From Sphagnum compactum (Eukaryota; Bryophyta; Sphagnopsida; Sphagnales): a stretch of DNA of 64,000 nt. The notes under the pieces were generated by a model. That model saw only the letters and a list, made by a program, of their open reading frames with translations, did not search any database and was not told the origin of the DNA. Location: positions 12,586,001-12,650,000 of the forward strand of contig OZ234498.1 in assembly GCA_965153455.1 (NCBI GenBank), in the 5' to 3' direction. Position 1 is the first letter of the stretch. Each line of letters starts with the position of its first letter. The translations under genes and the position numbers were made by a program. Of the stretch, positions 24,126 through 35,759 are shown in pieces.

Positions 24126-25760
24126 TAGGGAGCAATGAAGGGAAGGAGGGACAACACAAATTTTGGGGAGTTAGGTTTTGGAATTTAGAGACTAGCCTAA
24201 TTGATTCAGTCAAGCCTTTGTGTGAAGACTTACACAACAACAAAATTTTTGGGGTCAATCATAATATAAGCAAATGTGCTGCACCCACATGAGTTCTCTT
24301 TTTTTACAGATTTTTAAATGCTCAAGCAAAGTTGGTATAGAGATCCAGGGGGAGCAAAAGAAAAAAAAAGCATGACTTGGGTTCCATAATTCTCAATCAG
24401 ATTCAAAAGTCTGATCACACAAGCTTGAATTGTTAGAGCCACATTGCAACTTGTGTACTAAAAAGTTTAACTGCTAACATTTTGTTTTGGAGCCTACCTT
24501 TGTACATAGTACATTAATACATACCCCAAGTGGTGGCCCATTTGCTTCTCCTACTGACAACACTTGAAATTACTATCACAAACTCACAGACAGCTCTTGC
24601 AGAGGGGCCGTGTCTGTGTGTGTGTGTGTACACTGTACATGATGAGCTTCAGGGGATGAATCATGATGATGGGATTGCATGAAAACCAAGCACATCCGCC
24701 TCTATAGTAGCATTGTCCTAACCTGACAGATGATGATCCATTGATCAGGGATATCATTATAATATTTTTGCAAAGAGCTGTATGTACTTGAGCATAGCCA
24801 AGGATTATACTAACATCCAAATGGAAAAGCTGAGTACTGTGTCAGATGAATGTGTTTGTGGATCAAAATCATAAACTGTTACTTCTATTATTCAATACTT
24901 GTAAGTCACAAATTCTTATCACCAAGTAGTTTCTTTGTTTTGGAGCTCCTGATAAAACAAACAAAGCAGCACACAAGTAAATTATGTGCCCAAACCCTGT
25001 GTGTTAGTAGTAGGAGGAGGTTACAAGTTACAAGGTTGAGATTTGTACACACCAATGTTATTATTAGGGCTTTCTGCACCCCTCTGGAAAAACATTTGCT
25101 ATTATTATATTCTTTGTTCAAAGCTGCTTGCAATTTGCATGTCTTTTTCATCTGGCCAGATGTGAAAGACAGGCAAAATTTTAAGTACTGGTTCACTGAT
25201 GCAAACTCCTAAAAACAAATTCAAGGCACCCATTTGAACAATCTCAATGGTCACAACTTTCGGCATTTCATGTTCACAATTGTTGAACACATGGTAGGGC
25301 AACTAACTCATTTTGAGCAATTTTGAGCATTGACCCAAATTCCTTGCCTCTACGATCAACGATTAAAGTGAAGACTTGTTGTATTGACTTAAAGGTCCTT
25401 TTTTGGGCCAAAGTAAGCCTTTTCATACAGAACCCACAACTCCAAATCCAAAACTATTCAGCCCTTCATAGAAAAATCACAAAAAAGTGGCTTCCCAGAG
25501 TCCAAAAAAGTGGTTGATTCAAATCCCTCAAAATGCTGCACCTTTACACCAATGTTTTATCCTTTTGCATTTTGTAGTGCAGAATATTAATTGTGATGAT
25601 ATTCATGGAATGTGCGAAGATGAACTTCTGGGATCTTGTTAAAGGGGGATGGGGGGGGAGACACTATCAAGTGAATGACAGAAAGAGAGCTGACTTGCAA
25701 TGAATGTCAAGTATCCAAACAAACAAACAAAATGAAGCTTTCTTCCATGTCTAACATGAA
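24126..25760. other. Intergenic DNA, no gene seen
   Basis: Moderately AT-rich. Contains a (TG)n run at about 24612-24628 and a G run at about 25649. The short frames at 24850-25212 and 24906-25196 (minus) overlap on opposite strands and have no motif. Confidence 0.5.
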
Positions 25761-25761
25761 T

Positions 25762-26003
25762 GCCTTGCCATTTACCTTAAAAAGTTTAAGGCAAAAGAAG
25801 AATTACAGAAATTCAAATATTTCACCATGCAAAAAATATAATCTTTAAAAACTAATCTCAAATTTCAACACAAGCCAAAATATCATTTTTCAAAAATCCT
25901 CATATAAAAATAGACCTACTACCTAGGGGTGAAAGTCCATTAAGCTACTATACTCTATAATGAATCTAAACACAATATCCTTGCCTTCTTCGTAGGCAAG
26001 GCC
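25762..26003 (-). mobile_element. MITE-like dispersed repeat family 1, copy B
   Basis: The best-bounded copy. It begins TGCCTTGCCA and ends GGCAAGGCC, so the ends are inverted complements. Inside it carries the family words in minus orientation (TTTCACCATGC, AATTTCAACACAAGCC, AAAAATCCTCATATAAAAATA, GACCTACTACCTAGG, AAGCTACTATACTCTATAAT). About 240 bases, non-coding. No target-site duplication was confirmed. Confidence 0.72.
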
Positions 26004-26114
26004 AATACATATGTGAGTTGAGTGAGCCTATGACATTACTTTTGGCACTTATTGGGATGGCACAACATTCATTACAACCAAATGTGGCATTTCTCTCACA
26101 ATAGTCGGTGGCTC

Positions 26115-26442
26115 AATATTTGCTACAACAAAATGTGGTTTTCCTCACACAATAGGCCATTGCTTATGATCCATGTGTGAGCTAAACTTAGTAGTTTCAT
26201 CCATTACAATGTACAATATGTGTTGTTTATTGTGACATATATTAGATTAAAATTGCAGCTTGAAATTAAAGTAATTTTTGCCACAACTTAATGTTAAACT
26301 ACAATTTAATGTACAACATATGTTAGAATAAACACACACTTATTGTACATTGTAATGGATGAAACCACAAAGTTCACCTCACACGTGTGTCATGAGTTGC
26401 AACCTATTTTGTGAAGAAAACTGCATTTTATTGTAGTGATGC
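26115..26442. repeat. Large inverted repeat (foldback) with arms of about 115-125 bp
   Basis: The left arm (26115-26240) and right arm (26328-26442) are reverse complements with scattered mismatches. AGTTTCATCCATTACAATGT on the left faces ACATTGTAATGGATGAAACC on the right, and GGTTTTCCTCACACAATAGG faces CCTATTTTGTGAAGAAAACT. The loop is about 88 bases. A related block at 26060-26112 repeats part of the left arm directly (CATTACAACCAAATGTGG). No coding frame. Confidence 0.82.
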
Positions 26443-29120
26443 ATTGTGTGGAAATCACAACAGAAAAAATAATTGATGAACCCATTCACAATATAATCCA
26501 CAATCATCAGATTTTTGCAACATCAAAATTGACAAAGGATTGTAGATCTCAATAAGTACCAAACCCACAAGATGTCTATAAACTGAAAGTGATCACATGA
26601 CACACATTATGGGACATGACAAAAAAGTGGATTTGGAAACACCAATGAAACATTTGAACATAATGTGGCAACACCCACCAATTGCCACTTTAAGATGTCA
26701 ATTGACAACTAAAATATTGATTTAATGGATTTGGAGGAGAGAATCTTGATCCATGTGGAATCAATAGACTGTTAAAGAAAGAAGAAAACGAGAGAGTCTT
26801 GGTCAAATTGAAGCAACGTATAGATTGAGAAACAACTATTTCCAATAACCAATTTTCATGATGGCGCGTGTTTTTTCCTTTGTAGTAAGGGGATTGGGAC
26901 TCATATTAGAAGTCCACAATAGAAGTCACATGAGCAACTCCTTTGATCATCACACTACACTAAACAAAAAAATGTGAAAACTTTACCAGCAACTTGAAAA
27001 GTCCAAGTCTTTTAATCTATCCTTGAAACTTTTCTAGACATTTTTGGACTTTTTCAATTCACCAACTTAAAGAGACTTAAAGGATTCAAAGGACACTTGC
27101 CATCCATTGCTACCCACTAACATGTATGGACTATGGACTAGTAGTAGTGGTCTGGTATTGACTTTTGACCATCTTAGTATTGGGTACTTTTAAGCATTTT
27201 CATATGAGGCTAGTCCTAATATTGGACTTTCCAAAAACTTTCATACCCATTTGGTCCTAGTAAACATAGATGCTATTGTAAAGACTACTTGAGAACCCAT
27301 GTGACCATGATCATTCTTTGGATGGTTGTGGATTTGAAGCAAAGTAAGTTCATATTTTGCCAACTAAGTTAATGATATAAACTATAGAATTGACAAATGT
27401 TATTCTTTTTAGAAATTATGATAATAATGCATGACATGTTGAAGAAGATTGTGTGATGTTACAAAAACATTTAGTCAATTTTGGAGCTTGTTTTTTTTGT
27501 TTAAGTTGTTGTTTTGGCATGATAACTAGGTTGAATAATGCTTGCCATCTAGAATTTTATATCTAAATTAAAAAATAAGAAATGAAGCCTTGAAGATATG
27601 TTGAAAACGTAATTGGGCATAAATACAAAGACTTTGAAGAATTACTTATATCTCATGTATCTATAATGGAATTGTTGACATGAATGTGTTTCGTGCATTA
27701 CATGGTTATGATTACCTACCTTTAATGTCTACTTCAACACCGACCTCCAAAGTGGCAAATGTCAATCCGAGGGTTGTTGATACATAGTATACTTGGAAAC
27801 TAATAAAAGAAAATATGAAAAGTGTTTTGAGCATGCAAACTTTTATGTAATTAACAACTACCCTATAGTTAGGTGTCGACATTATGTCTTGTAATGTTAG
27901 TTATGTTTAATGTTTGAAGATGTTAAACAAAAGACATTCATCCCCTAAAGGACAATTTTGAAATTAGTATTGTAAAAGGATTTTAATTAACTAGTAATTA
28001 ATAACTCCCATTTATTTATTCTCTTTCATTTTGTTCTTTCTTTCCTTTCATTTCCCAAATTATTCTTTCCTCCAATATTGAAGTTGCTTTAGGCTATCTA
28101 ATACTTCCTACTAGTTGCAACTGTGATTGCAAAGTTGGTTGTAGTTGAAACTATGATTATGAGCACTTGTGATTTGGATGCCACACTATAATTTCAATCA
28201 CAAAACTAGTTGTAAATAATAATGATTACAAGGTCAAAGGTTGGAATGGACAAGATTTGGGTGTAGTGAAATTACTAACAACAATGGTTGAAAATGAATG
28301 TGCCAAAAAAATGATACTTTTTATTTTAAGGTAAAAGTATGGCAAAATGAAATAGATTTTGATAAACAGAGGAAAGCAAATTCAAAATCTCTTTAAATTT
28401 CATTTTGAGAAAACATATTAGTGCATTTAATTTATGGTAAGTTGAATACAAGGTTTGAGAACCTTTAAGTTACATGGGTGTTTTGAAATTAGATATTGCT
28501 CACTATCATTTTCAAAGCTACTTATGTGTTATAAGTTGATTATATTATGATTACAATATGTAAAAGTTGAAAGCACATACATATTTTTATTCATTTCATT
28601 AATTTCAAGTTTTAAGAGAAAAATAATGTTTATATCTCCATTTCAAAGAATCTATTTAAATGCATATTAAACTTGAATTTTATAAATATTAGTCATAAAG
28701 TCAAGGAACATTTTTATATATTCATAAATTAAATAAATAATATTTGAAATATTAATATATTAAGGCTTATTTCATGACTAGTTTTCATTTATGTTCTAAG
28801 TAAACTACACGAATCAAGAGTTGTCTATTTTACCTTGTTTGCTAAATCGACTTTTGTTCCATATTACTCTTGAATACCCCAATATTTGCATTTTAAAAAA
28901 CCTAAATTTTTGTGCCTACTTTGTATTGATTTCACCCATGTAGGTGTGATTACATGTACATAATATTGGCCTTTCAAAAAATTCTTATACACTTGGGGAG
29001 AAAAACGAAGAAAAAACTAAAAGAACCTTTGGTTTCAGTTTTGCAATATTTTCAAAATAAAAAAGACCTTTGGCAAGTGCTTTTAATTTTTAAGGATGCT
29101 TAGACCTCGGTTACTTTCAT
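26443..29120. other. AT-rich intergenic DNA, no gene seen
   Basis: About 2.7 kb without an open frame above 60 codons on either strand and without a recognised motif. It is uniformly AT-rich. Confidence 0.6.
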
Positions 29121-29121
29121 T

Positions 29122-29190
29122 ATAGCCAAATTTGGCTAAACTGTCTTATGGATTATCGTCACTTCAACTGTATCACAAAAATGAAAAAGA
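29122..29190 (+). repeat. Dispersed repeat family 2, core only
   Basis: Contains the core GCCAAATTTGGCTAAA, then CTTATGGAT, CACTTCAACTG and ATCACAAAAATGAAAAAG, which is found at five other sites in the window. Confidence 0.65.
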
Positions 29191-29224
29191 AAACACTGTT
29201 GTTTACTAGAAGAGGCTGGTTCCA

Positions 29225-29481
29225 TGTATAGTTGCTTAAGGGATTTTGGCCCCTACTAGGTAATAATAATAGGTCTATTTTTATACAAGGATTTTTGAAA
29301 CATGATATTTTGGCTTGTGTTGAAACTTGAGATTAGGTATAGAGTTATAATATCTTGAAGGATTTTGGTTTCTTTTAGAGGATTTTTTGAAGATTATATA
29401 TTTTTTTGCATGGTGAAATATTTGAGTTTTCATAATTCTTCTTTTGCCTTAAGATATGTTTTAATGTAAAATGGCAAGGCC
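29225..29481 (+). mobile_element. MITE-like dispersed repeat family 1, copy C
   Basis: Shares TTAAGGGATTTTGGCCCCTA, GATATTTTGGCTTGTGTTGA, TTTCTTTTAGAGGATTTTTT and GGTGAAATATTTGAGTTTTC with the other copies and ends in AAAATGGCAAGGCC. The start lacks the GGCCTTGCC end, so the copy is 5' truncated. No coding frame. Confidence 0.75.
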
Positions 29482-29616
29482 ACGTGTGACACACCCCTTG
29501 TTTCTATAGGTTTAAGTGCTTTTTACCTTCTGTTAATTTTTTTATTTTTTTCTTAAAATGCATACAAGGTCTTGTTGCTATTGAGAATATCACATAGTTG
29601 AACAAAGCTAATAGAT

Positions 29617-29999
29617 ATGCCAAATTACCACATGGACAAGAAGATCATGGACACAATTTTCGTAGTTTGTTCAACAAGATTTTGGATTGAAATCCCTTTT
29701 TTTACTTATATTGGAGACCAATTTTGTAAATTGGGCCATGCTAGAACCATATCAAGCCCCATAGTGTTGGGAAGAGGTTCTCAATCATGCCTAGCCAAGA
29801 ATCAAATTTCTCATTTGATATGGCCAAATTTATGTGTTGTTTTGGTGTACAACTAGTGCCTATAAAAATTGAAGAAGCCACCATGTTTACACCCGAAAGG
29901 TGTTGTTGCCATGAAAGCCACATACCCACTATTTCCAATCTCTTTGTAACTTTTCACACCCGAAATACAAATCCAATCCCGGGCATGCAGGTGGAGTGT
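29617..29999. other. Open frames of unknown nature between repeats
   Basis: 29617-29856 and 29787-30107 are open on the + strand in different frames and overlap minus-strand frames. They contain no motif or splice support and end inside a repeat-family copy. I do not call a gene. Confidence 0.3.
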
Positions 30000-30240
30000 G
30001 TTATTATTTTCGGGCAAACTTTTGCCACATGGCAATTTTATTTTATTTTTTCAAAATTGAAATTTTTCGTAAAATGGCTGAATTCTATCCTAAGTTCCAG
30101 TGGGTAGCCGACAATAGAGAAGGGTACTAAAAGTTTTCTACTTCCATATTTTTCAATTGCCAAATCTGGCTAAATCATCTCATAGATGATCACCACTTCA
30201 GCTACGTCACAAAATTGAAAAAAAAGAAAAAAAAGAAAAT
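30000..30240 (+). repeat. Dispersed repeat family 2, longer copy
   Basis: Aligns by eye over about 230 bases with the reverse complement of 61835-62095. Shared words are GGCAAACTTTT, ATTCTATCCTAAGTT, GGTAGCC, ATAGAGAAGGGTA, TTGCCAAATCTGGCTAAATC, GATGATCACCACTT and CACAAAATTGAAAAA. Confidence 0.72.
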
Positions 30241-32649
30241 TTACTGATAAGGTCAAGAGGTAAGGAACCAGGAATGAGAAATTCTCAAGAGTTGGAAAAG
30301 CATCTCCAGTGGTGCTCAATATGTGAGGCTGCACATTAAAATTAGATGAAGAAAAGTCGAAACATGCCAGTTGGCTCACGAAAGTGGTTTTGGCTCCGAA
30401 TATTTGTACAGTTTGTAGTCACATCGCAAGTGAATGGCACACAACGCCCAGCACCTGCAGAAAAGCGTGTACTAAATATGACCTGACTTCTGTTCCGTGT
30501 GAGATTGGCCCATCGTAATGATTGGTCCAGGTGGTTTGCTATTAGTAGTTCCTCGCCTATTTGCTGTCAGTGTTTCAATTTCCATGCGTGGGGTTGCAAG
30601 AAAGAAAATAACTAAAGTTGGATGCTGTAAAATACATACTTTTGCAGCTGGGTCACATACTGAGCACCGCTGGAGATGCTCTAAGTAAGTCAACTTCAAC
30701 TACATTTTGCCTTGGCAAAAGTAGCAAGATGGGTCACCTTGCAGGAGTGAGCACACTCTGGTCCTACTAGCATGTATACTATAGTCTATGTCCCATGCAC
30801 TGCCATTATAGCCTAGGCCAAAATGGTAAAGAACAAAGGTAGGCCTAGAAATGCTTGGCATGCACCCTGGGGTCTCAGGTTGTGTTTTTTTGGGGGAGTG
30901 GGGGATGTTGAATTTTTAGAGTTTTTTATTATTCCCAATGGGTTCCCATCAAGTTCCCAACATGTTTCCCAAGTTCTCATTGTGTTCTCAATAGCACTTC
31001 CCTTTATCCCATATCCTTTGCCCTAAGTCATACTCTTGTAATGTTTAGAACAAGCCCAGAAGGAGGAGACTACAACATATCTATATTGGGACTATCCAAA
31101 ATGCAATTTATTATTATTTTAATTTATTATTATTATTTTTTATTATTATTATTTTTTGTGATTGGCCAATCAAAGATGCCCATCACAAGAGAACAATAAT
31201 TGAACATTGGGGTTCCTTGCAACCAATTAATATGAGTCATACTATATTATACTTGGAGAATGTTAAACACTCCCATCGAACTTTGTTGGGGTGTTAAAAA
31301 AAATGAGTCCATTGCCGCACACAGTATTGCAGCAAGGTTTGACAAATAAGCTGAAAAAACGAAAAATAAATACAAATTCAAATGCAATTGTCTCAAATAA
31401 TAAGAAATACACTAGAAATAATGGCTAAATCCTATTTTTGTGTAGCGGTGGGTTCATGGGTTCAAATTTTTATCAAGAGTTATAGAACATATCAATATTT
31501 TTGTATTGTGGAAAAAAACATCAAAACATGAACCACACAATTCCCTTCAAATTTACCATGCAAGGCAATAAAACAACAAGCCCCATTAAATTTGATGGGG
31601 GGGGGGGAGGGAGTATAATGTCGTACAAGTAATAATCAATTGCATGAAATTCCATGTGAACTAGTCCATGCAATTGAGATGCCACTTGAAAGGATTGGAG
31701 GAATAACTTGTCCATCTTTACCAAATGGAAATGTTGGTCTATGAGTGATTTGAGTACAATTTTTTGACTTTCCAAGAACATAAGCAAAGGGGTTTAAATT
31801 GGGTTATGGAGGCGTTTTGGGCCACTTTAAATTGGAAATTCAATAAGAACAAAGGCAAGCCTATGGTTAAGGGGATGAATTTGTTACATTTAAAAAGCAT
31901 GCAACTAAACATTAATGGAAAAAAACCTTAATACCAAAGGCAATTTGAATATGATCTTTGGACTCAACAAACATGCACATTTATTTATTAGCAACCCAAA
32001 GTCAATCCTTGGATCTAACAAACATTTTATTACCAACCCAAATGAAAAGTTAGCAAGCTAATTCTTGAGCAATTTTGCATTTCTCGCTCGAAAGTCCAAC
32101 AAGACATCAAACTGCAGGGGGCAAAAAATTAAATTCACCTTTGCAAGAAATCTCATTTTGTATTCTTGATTGTGTTATTCTACAAAATATGTCCTCGCTA
32201 CTAGATATGATAGAAAATGGACTATAATCCTTCAGAGAACTTTGGCTTCCTAGAACCATAGTAGGTGAGAGTTCAAAAACAAAGGTAGATGATGTAGGAG
32301 AAGGCACAAAGTAAACAAAGACGTGCAAAAAGCTTTGCTCAAATTTGTTTAGTGTAACTAGAGGGCCTACACTTTTTGTTCCTCTTTTTTGGGGTCTTTC
32401 GGAGGTGGGAGCCAAGGGCTGATTATTTAAGGAACACCTTAGCCTAGCCCGAGGAGGCCGTTAGTTGACTCCTAAAGGTCCTAAATGGAAGGCTAGAGTA
32501 CCTTTCTAACTAGGTCCCATGCCATTTGGTTTGTGACAATGATTATGCCACACTCCCATGAGCTTTACCCAGATTATATAAAGGAAGGCCGAGGCCAAGG
32601 CTATCATCCATCATGAACCTAAACAACATACATACGTAGAGCTCAGTGT
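30241..32649. other. Intergenic DNA, no gene seen
   Basis: Contains TATTATTATT runs at 31107-31155 and a G run at about 31598-31607. Short unrelated frames at 30472-30699 and 32107-32415 (both minus) show no motif. TATA-like and CT-rich bits near 32575-32650 are not tied to any gene. Confidence 0.5.
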
Positions 32650-32850
32650 TTTCTTTGGGCAAAATTTTGGCAAATGATGTTTTTTTTTTCCCGCTTCAAA
32701 TTGGCGAAAATTTAGTGTTTTATTTTTTAAAAGTCTTTTAGTCACCAAATTTCTAAATAAAACCCTATATTCTATCCTAACTTCCATGAGGTAACCAAAA
32801 ACATGGAAGGAAGCTTGAATTTTTTTTTTTTCCCACTTTCATTATTTTGT

Positions 32851-33170
32851 TGGCTTTGCCTTGATAGGCAACCAATATTGTGCTTAGATTCATGATAGAG
32901 TATATAATAGCTTAAGGGATTTTGCCCCCCCCCCCCCCCCCCCCCCCCTTAATAGCTCTAGTTTTAAATGAGGATTTTTGAAAGATGATATTTTGGCTTG
33001 TGTTGAAACTTGAGATTAGTTATAATAGAGTTATGAAATCTTGAAGGATTTATTTTGGTTTCTTTTAGAGGAATTTTTTGAAGATTATATTTTTGCATGG
33101 TGAAACATTTGAATTTTCATAATTCTTCTTAATTTGGCTTAACATACTTATTTAATGCAAAATGGCAACA
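32851..33170 (+). mobile_element. MITE-like dispersed repeat family 1, copy D
   Basis: Begins TGGCTTTGCC and ends AAAATGGCAAC, degraded forms of the family's inverted ends. It holds the same internal words as copy C. The GGCCCC motif of the other copies is replaced by a 24-base C run. No coding frame. Confidence 0.72.
32925..32948. repeat. Poly(C) run of 24
   Basis: Twenty-four consecutive C in otherwise AT-rich DNA, inside family 1 copy D at the place where other copies read CCCCTA. The true length may differ because such tracts are error-prone in sequencing. Confidence 0.9.
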
Positions 33171-33642
33171 CCCCTTGTTATAACCAAAGCTGGCTAAAAT
33201 TGTCTTTATGGATGATCATGCACCACTTGAGCAACATCACAAAATTGAGTCAAAAAAAAAAAGAAGAAAGAAAGAAAGGCCTAAAATGTCAACCATGAGT
33301 TGTAAGAGGGGGAGGCTTTTCTTTTTTTCTTTTTTTCTTTCTTGCTTTTTTGTTTTTAAAAATTGTGCAATTTTGAAGAAACTTATGCAGATTCTCAGGA
33401 ACAAAATTTTCTGATATATTATTGTAATTGTGATGCGAGATTTCAGCAGTCAAGAGACGTGGAGCAAATTCATGATCATCACTTGGTCGTAGAGAGAGCG
33501 GCCCCGACATTTGTGTTTACTTGTTTGTTTGATGTGCATGACGTGATTCCTGTGCAGATTTGAAAGGTCACAAGAAGACCAGGAGGACGAGGAGAAGATT
33601 TTCTCACATGGTGGTGCTGGTTGTCGTCGTTGTTGTTGTTGC

Positions 33643-33822
33643 AATCTGCGGTTACAATCTGAGGTTTTTCAGGAAAGCCTTATGTGGAGCAATTGGAGGA
33701 TGATCTGCGGTTACAATCTGAGGTTTTTCAGGAAAGCCTTATGTGGAGCAATTGGAGGATGATCTGCGGTTACAATTTGAGGTTTTTCAGGAAAGCCTTA
33801 TGTGGAGCAATTGGAGGATGAT
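33643..33822 (+). repeat. 59-bp tandem repeat, three copies
   Basis: Units start with CTGCGGTTACAATCTGAGG at 33646, 33705 and 33764 and are almost identical. They lie about 270-450 bases before the GT14 start codon, probably in its promoter or leader. Confidence 0.95.
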
Positions 33823-34094
33823 CAGTAGTAGTAGAGCGACCACCCATGTTAATTTTGTTTCATTGATTGATTGATATGCGCACTGCAAGAAGACGTGATT
33901 GTGATCTGAAGTTTAGATTGTCTTAAGAGTAGTAGTGCTTCAAGGATTTATGGATTGAATAATTTAGCACATGTGTGCCATGATGGGTCTGGAGGAGGAT
34001 GCGAGCAGCAGCTGGATTCATGGGTTGCCTAGAAATTCTTACGCGTGGGTGCTGCTGCAATTGTAGTAGTACATAGATATCCAGAATTCTAAGT

Positions 34095-35759
34095 ATGTTG
34101 TTAGATCACAGAGACATGAGTAGGATCGTTTTCACTCTCGTCGCCATCGCGTTGGTGTTTGGAGTTGTGCGTAGTAATCTACACATGACCTTCTTCGGCG
34201 TCGTTAGAAATCCCGAAGAAGTTCTCGCAACTCTTAAAGCCTCACATGACAAAGTTTCTTCTTCTGCTGCTGCTCCTGCTCCGGCAGGAAGAAACAGCTC
34301 TAGTAGTTCAGTTTTTGATAACAACGTCATTAAACCCAGGTCGAACCGCACAGATTCCCAATCTTTCAACATCTCCGAACCCAGGTCGAACCGCACAGAT
34401 TCCCAATCTTTCAACATCTCCGAACCCAGGTCGAACCGCACAGATTCCCAATCTTTCAACATCTCCGAACCCAGGTCGAACCGCACAGATTCCCAATCTT
34501 TCAACATCTCCGAACCCAGGTCGAACCGCACAGATTCCCAATCTTTCAACATCTCCGGCTGCAGCCGCGAGCCCGTTGTTGCACCTTTGAAGAACAACGC
34601 AAGTGAGGGTGTGGATCATGATCATCATGATCATCATCATGTGTTCCAATACATGTCTGCGACCTACAACAACATGACCGATGACGAGTTGCTGTGGATG
34701 GCGACGCGGATTTCAGTGAGATCCAGAGGAGCTCCTCCCAAGCAGCACACCCCCGGTAGAATTGCATTCATGTTCCTCACCAGAGGACCGTTGCCATTTG
34801 CTCGTCTTTGGGAGCGGTACTTCTTTGGACACGAGAGATTGTATTCCGTCTACATCCATGCGGATCCCTCCTATGTCCCCGACGACGTTCCATTGTCTTC
34901 TCCTTTCTACGGCCGCTTCATCCGCAGCAAGGTTTGTGCGGGTGCAAAATCCGGAAGCTCCTTCTTCATATTCTTCTCTTTTTTCTTGTGGGTTGTGGGT
35001 TGTTGTTGTTGATGATGATGAGCTCTTGGTCTTCAGGAGGTAAGATGGGCAAGGATTTCGATGTACAACGCGGAGAGAAGATTGCTAGGGAATGCACTGC
35101 TAGACTACAGCAACGAGTGGTTCGTACTCTTGTCAGAGGCATGCATACCGCTTGACAATTTCCGCAACACCTACGAGTACATCACGAGTTCGCGGCTCAA
35201 TTTTGTGCAGTCGAATCTGGAGGAAGGTGGGTCACGGCTTTCACGAGAGAAGGAACAAGAAATGGGACCAGAAATCACGCGACAGAATTTCAGGAAAGGA
35301 AGTCAATGGTTCCAAATCAACAGGGAGCTTGCCATGCTCTTGGCCGCGGACACCAAATTCTACGACAAATTTGCACTCTCCTTCTGCAACCCTAGTCCTC
35401 GTGCTTGTTACATGGATGAGCATTACCTCCCCACTGTGGCAGCTCTTTGGCTTCCTGAGAAACTGGCGTACCGCACTCTCACATATTTTCACTTCCGTGG
35501 CCGCGCAGCGCACCCGGATCACTGGGACAAGACACGAGTGAACAAGAGTTTGATACAATGGCTACGCCGCGGCGCCGATGGTTACAACTACGCAACTTCC
35601 ATCGATATCAATGGACTGCAACCATCACAGAACGAGTCTTCTTCTGTTTGCAACTTTTTTGCCAGGAAGTTTGATGCCGATGCTCTTGAACCCTTGCTAG
35701 ACATAGCAACTGAAGTCATGGGGATTCAAGCTCTAGACTCCCTAAACCCTAAACCCTAA
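34095..35759 (+). CDS. GT14 core-2/I-branching-type glycosyltransferase
   Basis: A Golgi type II membrane protein of the plant DUF266/BC10-like group of GT14. The substrate is not known. Exons are 34095-34931 and 35037-35759. They join in phase 0 (AGCAAG, intron, GAGGTAAGATGG) to give 519 residues. A short N-terminal tail precedes one hydrophobic anchor at residues 11-25. The stalk (about 50-215) contains five 15-residue repeats and a His/Asp-rich patch (DHDHHDHHH). The catalytic domain starts near GRIAFMFLTRGPLPF and continues LWERYFFGHERLYSVYIHA, SKEVRWARISMYNAERRLL, NALLDYSNEWFVLLSE, FRKGSQWFQINRELA and DEHYLPT, the family's characteristic order. The segment EEGGSRLSREKEQEMGPEI is unusual in sequence, but the frame stays open. 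The last residues, LNPKP, are encoded by telomere-like repeats, so the original C terminus may have been replaced. Confidence 0.92.
34335..34559 (+). repeat. 45-bp coding tandem repeat, five copies
   Basis: Five units of 45 bases are identical except for the last codon of the array (GGC in place of GAA). Each encodes PRSNRTDSQSFNISE, with two N-glycosylation sequons (NRT and NIS), giving ten in 75 residues of the GT14 stalk (residues 81-155). Confidence 0.97.
35740..35759 (+). repeat. Interstitial plant telomere motif at the GT14 stop codon
   Basis: CCCTAAA occurs two and a half times in a row, and the TAA stop at 35757-35759 lies within it. The 20 bases encode the final residues of the GT14 protein. 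This is the plant-type (TTTAGGG)n sequence on the opposite strand. Confidence 0.9.

Larger units (their letters stand above)
32650..33255 (+). repeat. Dispersed repeat family 2 copy split by family 1 insertion
   Basis: 32650-32850 resembles the left part of family 2 (GGGCAAAATTTTGGCAAA, TTCTATCCTAACTTCCATGA, GGTAACC). 33181-33255 carries the right part (AAGCTGGCTAAAATTGTC, ATGGATGATCA, CACTTGAGCAACATCACAAA). A family 1 copy lies between them, so the arrangement reads as a nested insertion. Confidence 0.55.

Noticed and set aside
24850-25212. 120-codon + frame opposite a 96-codon minus frame
   Set aside because: Both strands are open by chance in moderate AT DNA, and neither has a motif, splice site set or leader.
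34106-34649. Minus-strand open frames of 163 and 113 codons with repeated segments
   Set aside because: They are antisense shadows of the 45-bp repeats in the GT14 gene. The repeat unit lacks stops in several frames.
35152-35541. Possible frameshift in GT14 because another frame reads HGFHERRNKKW
   Set aside because: The main frame stays open and reaches the conserved FRKGSQWF motif with normal spacing, so no shift is needed.
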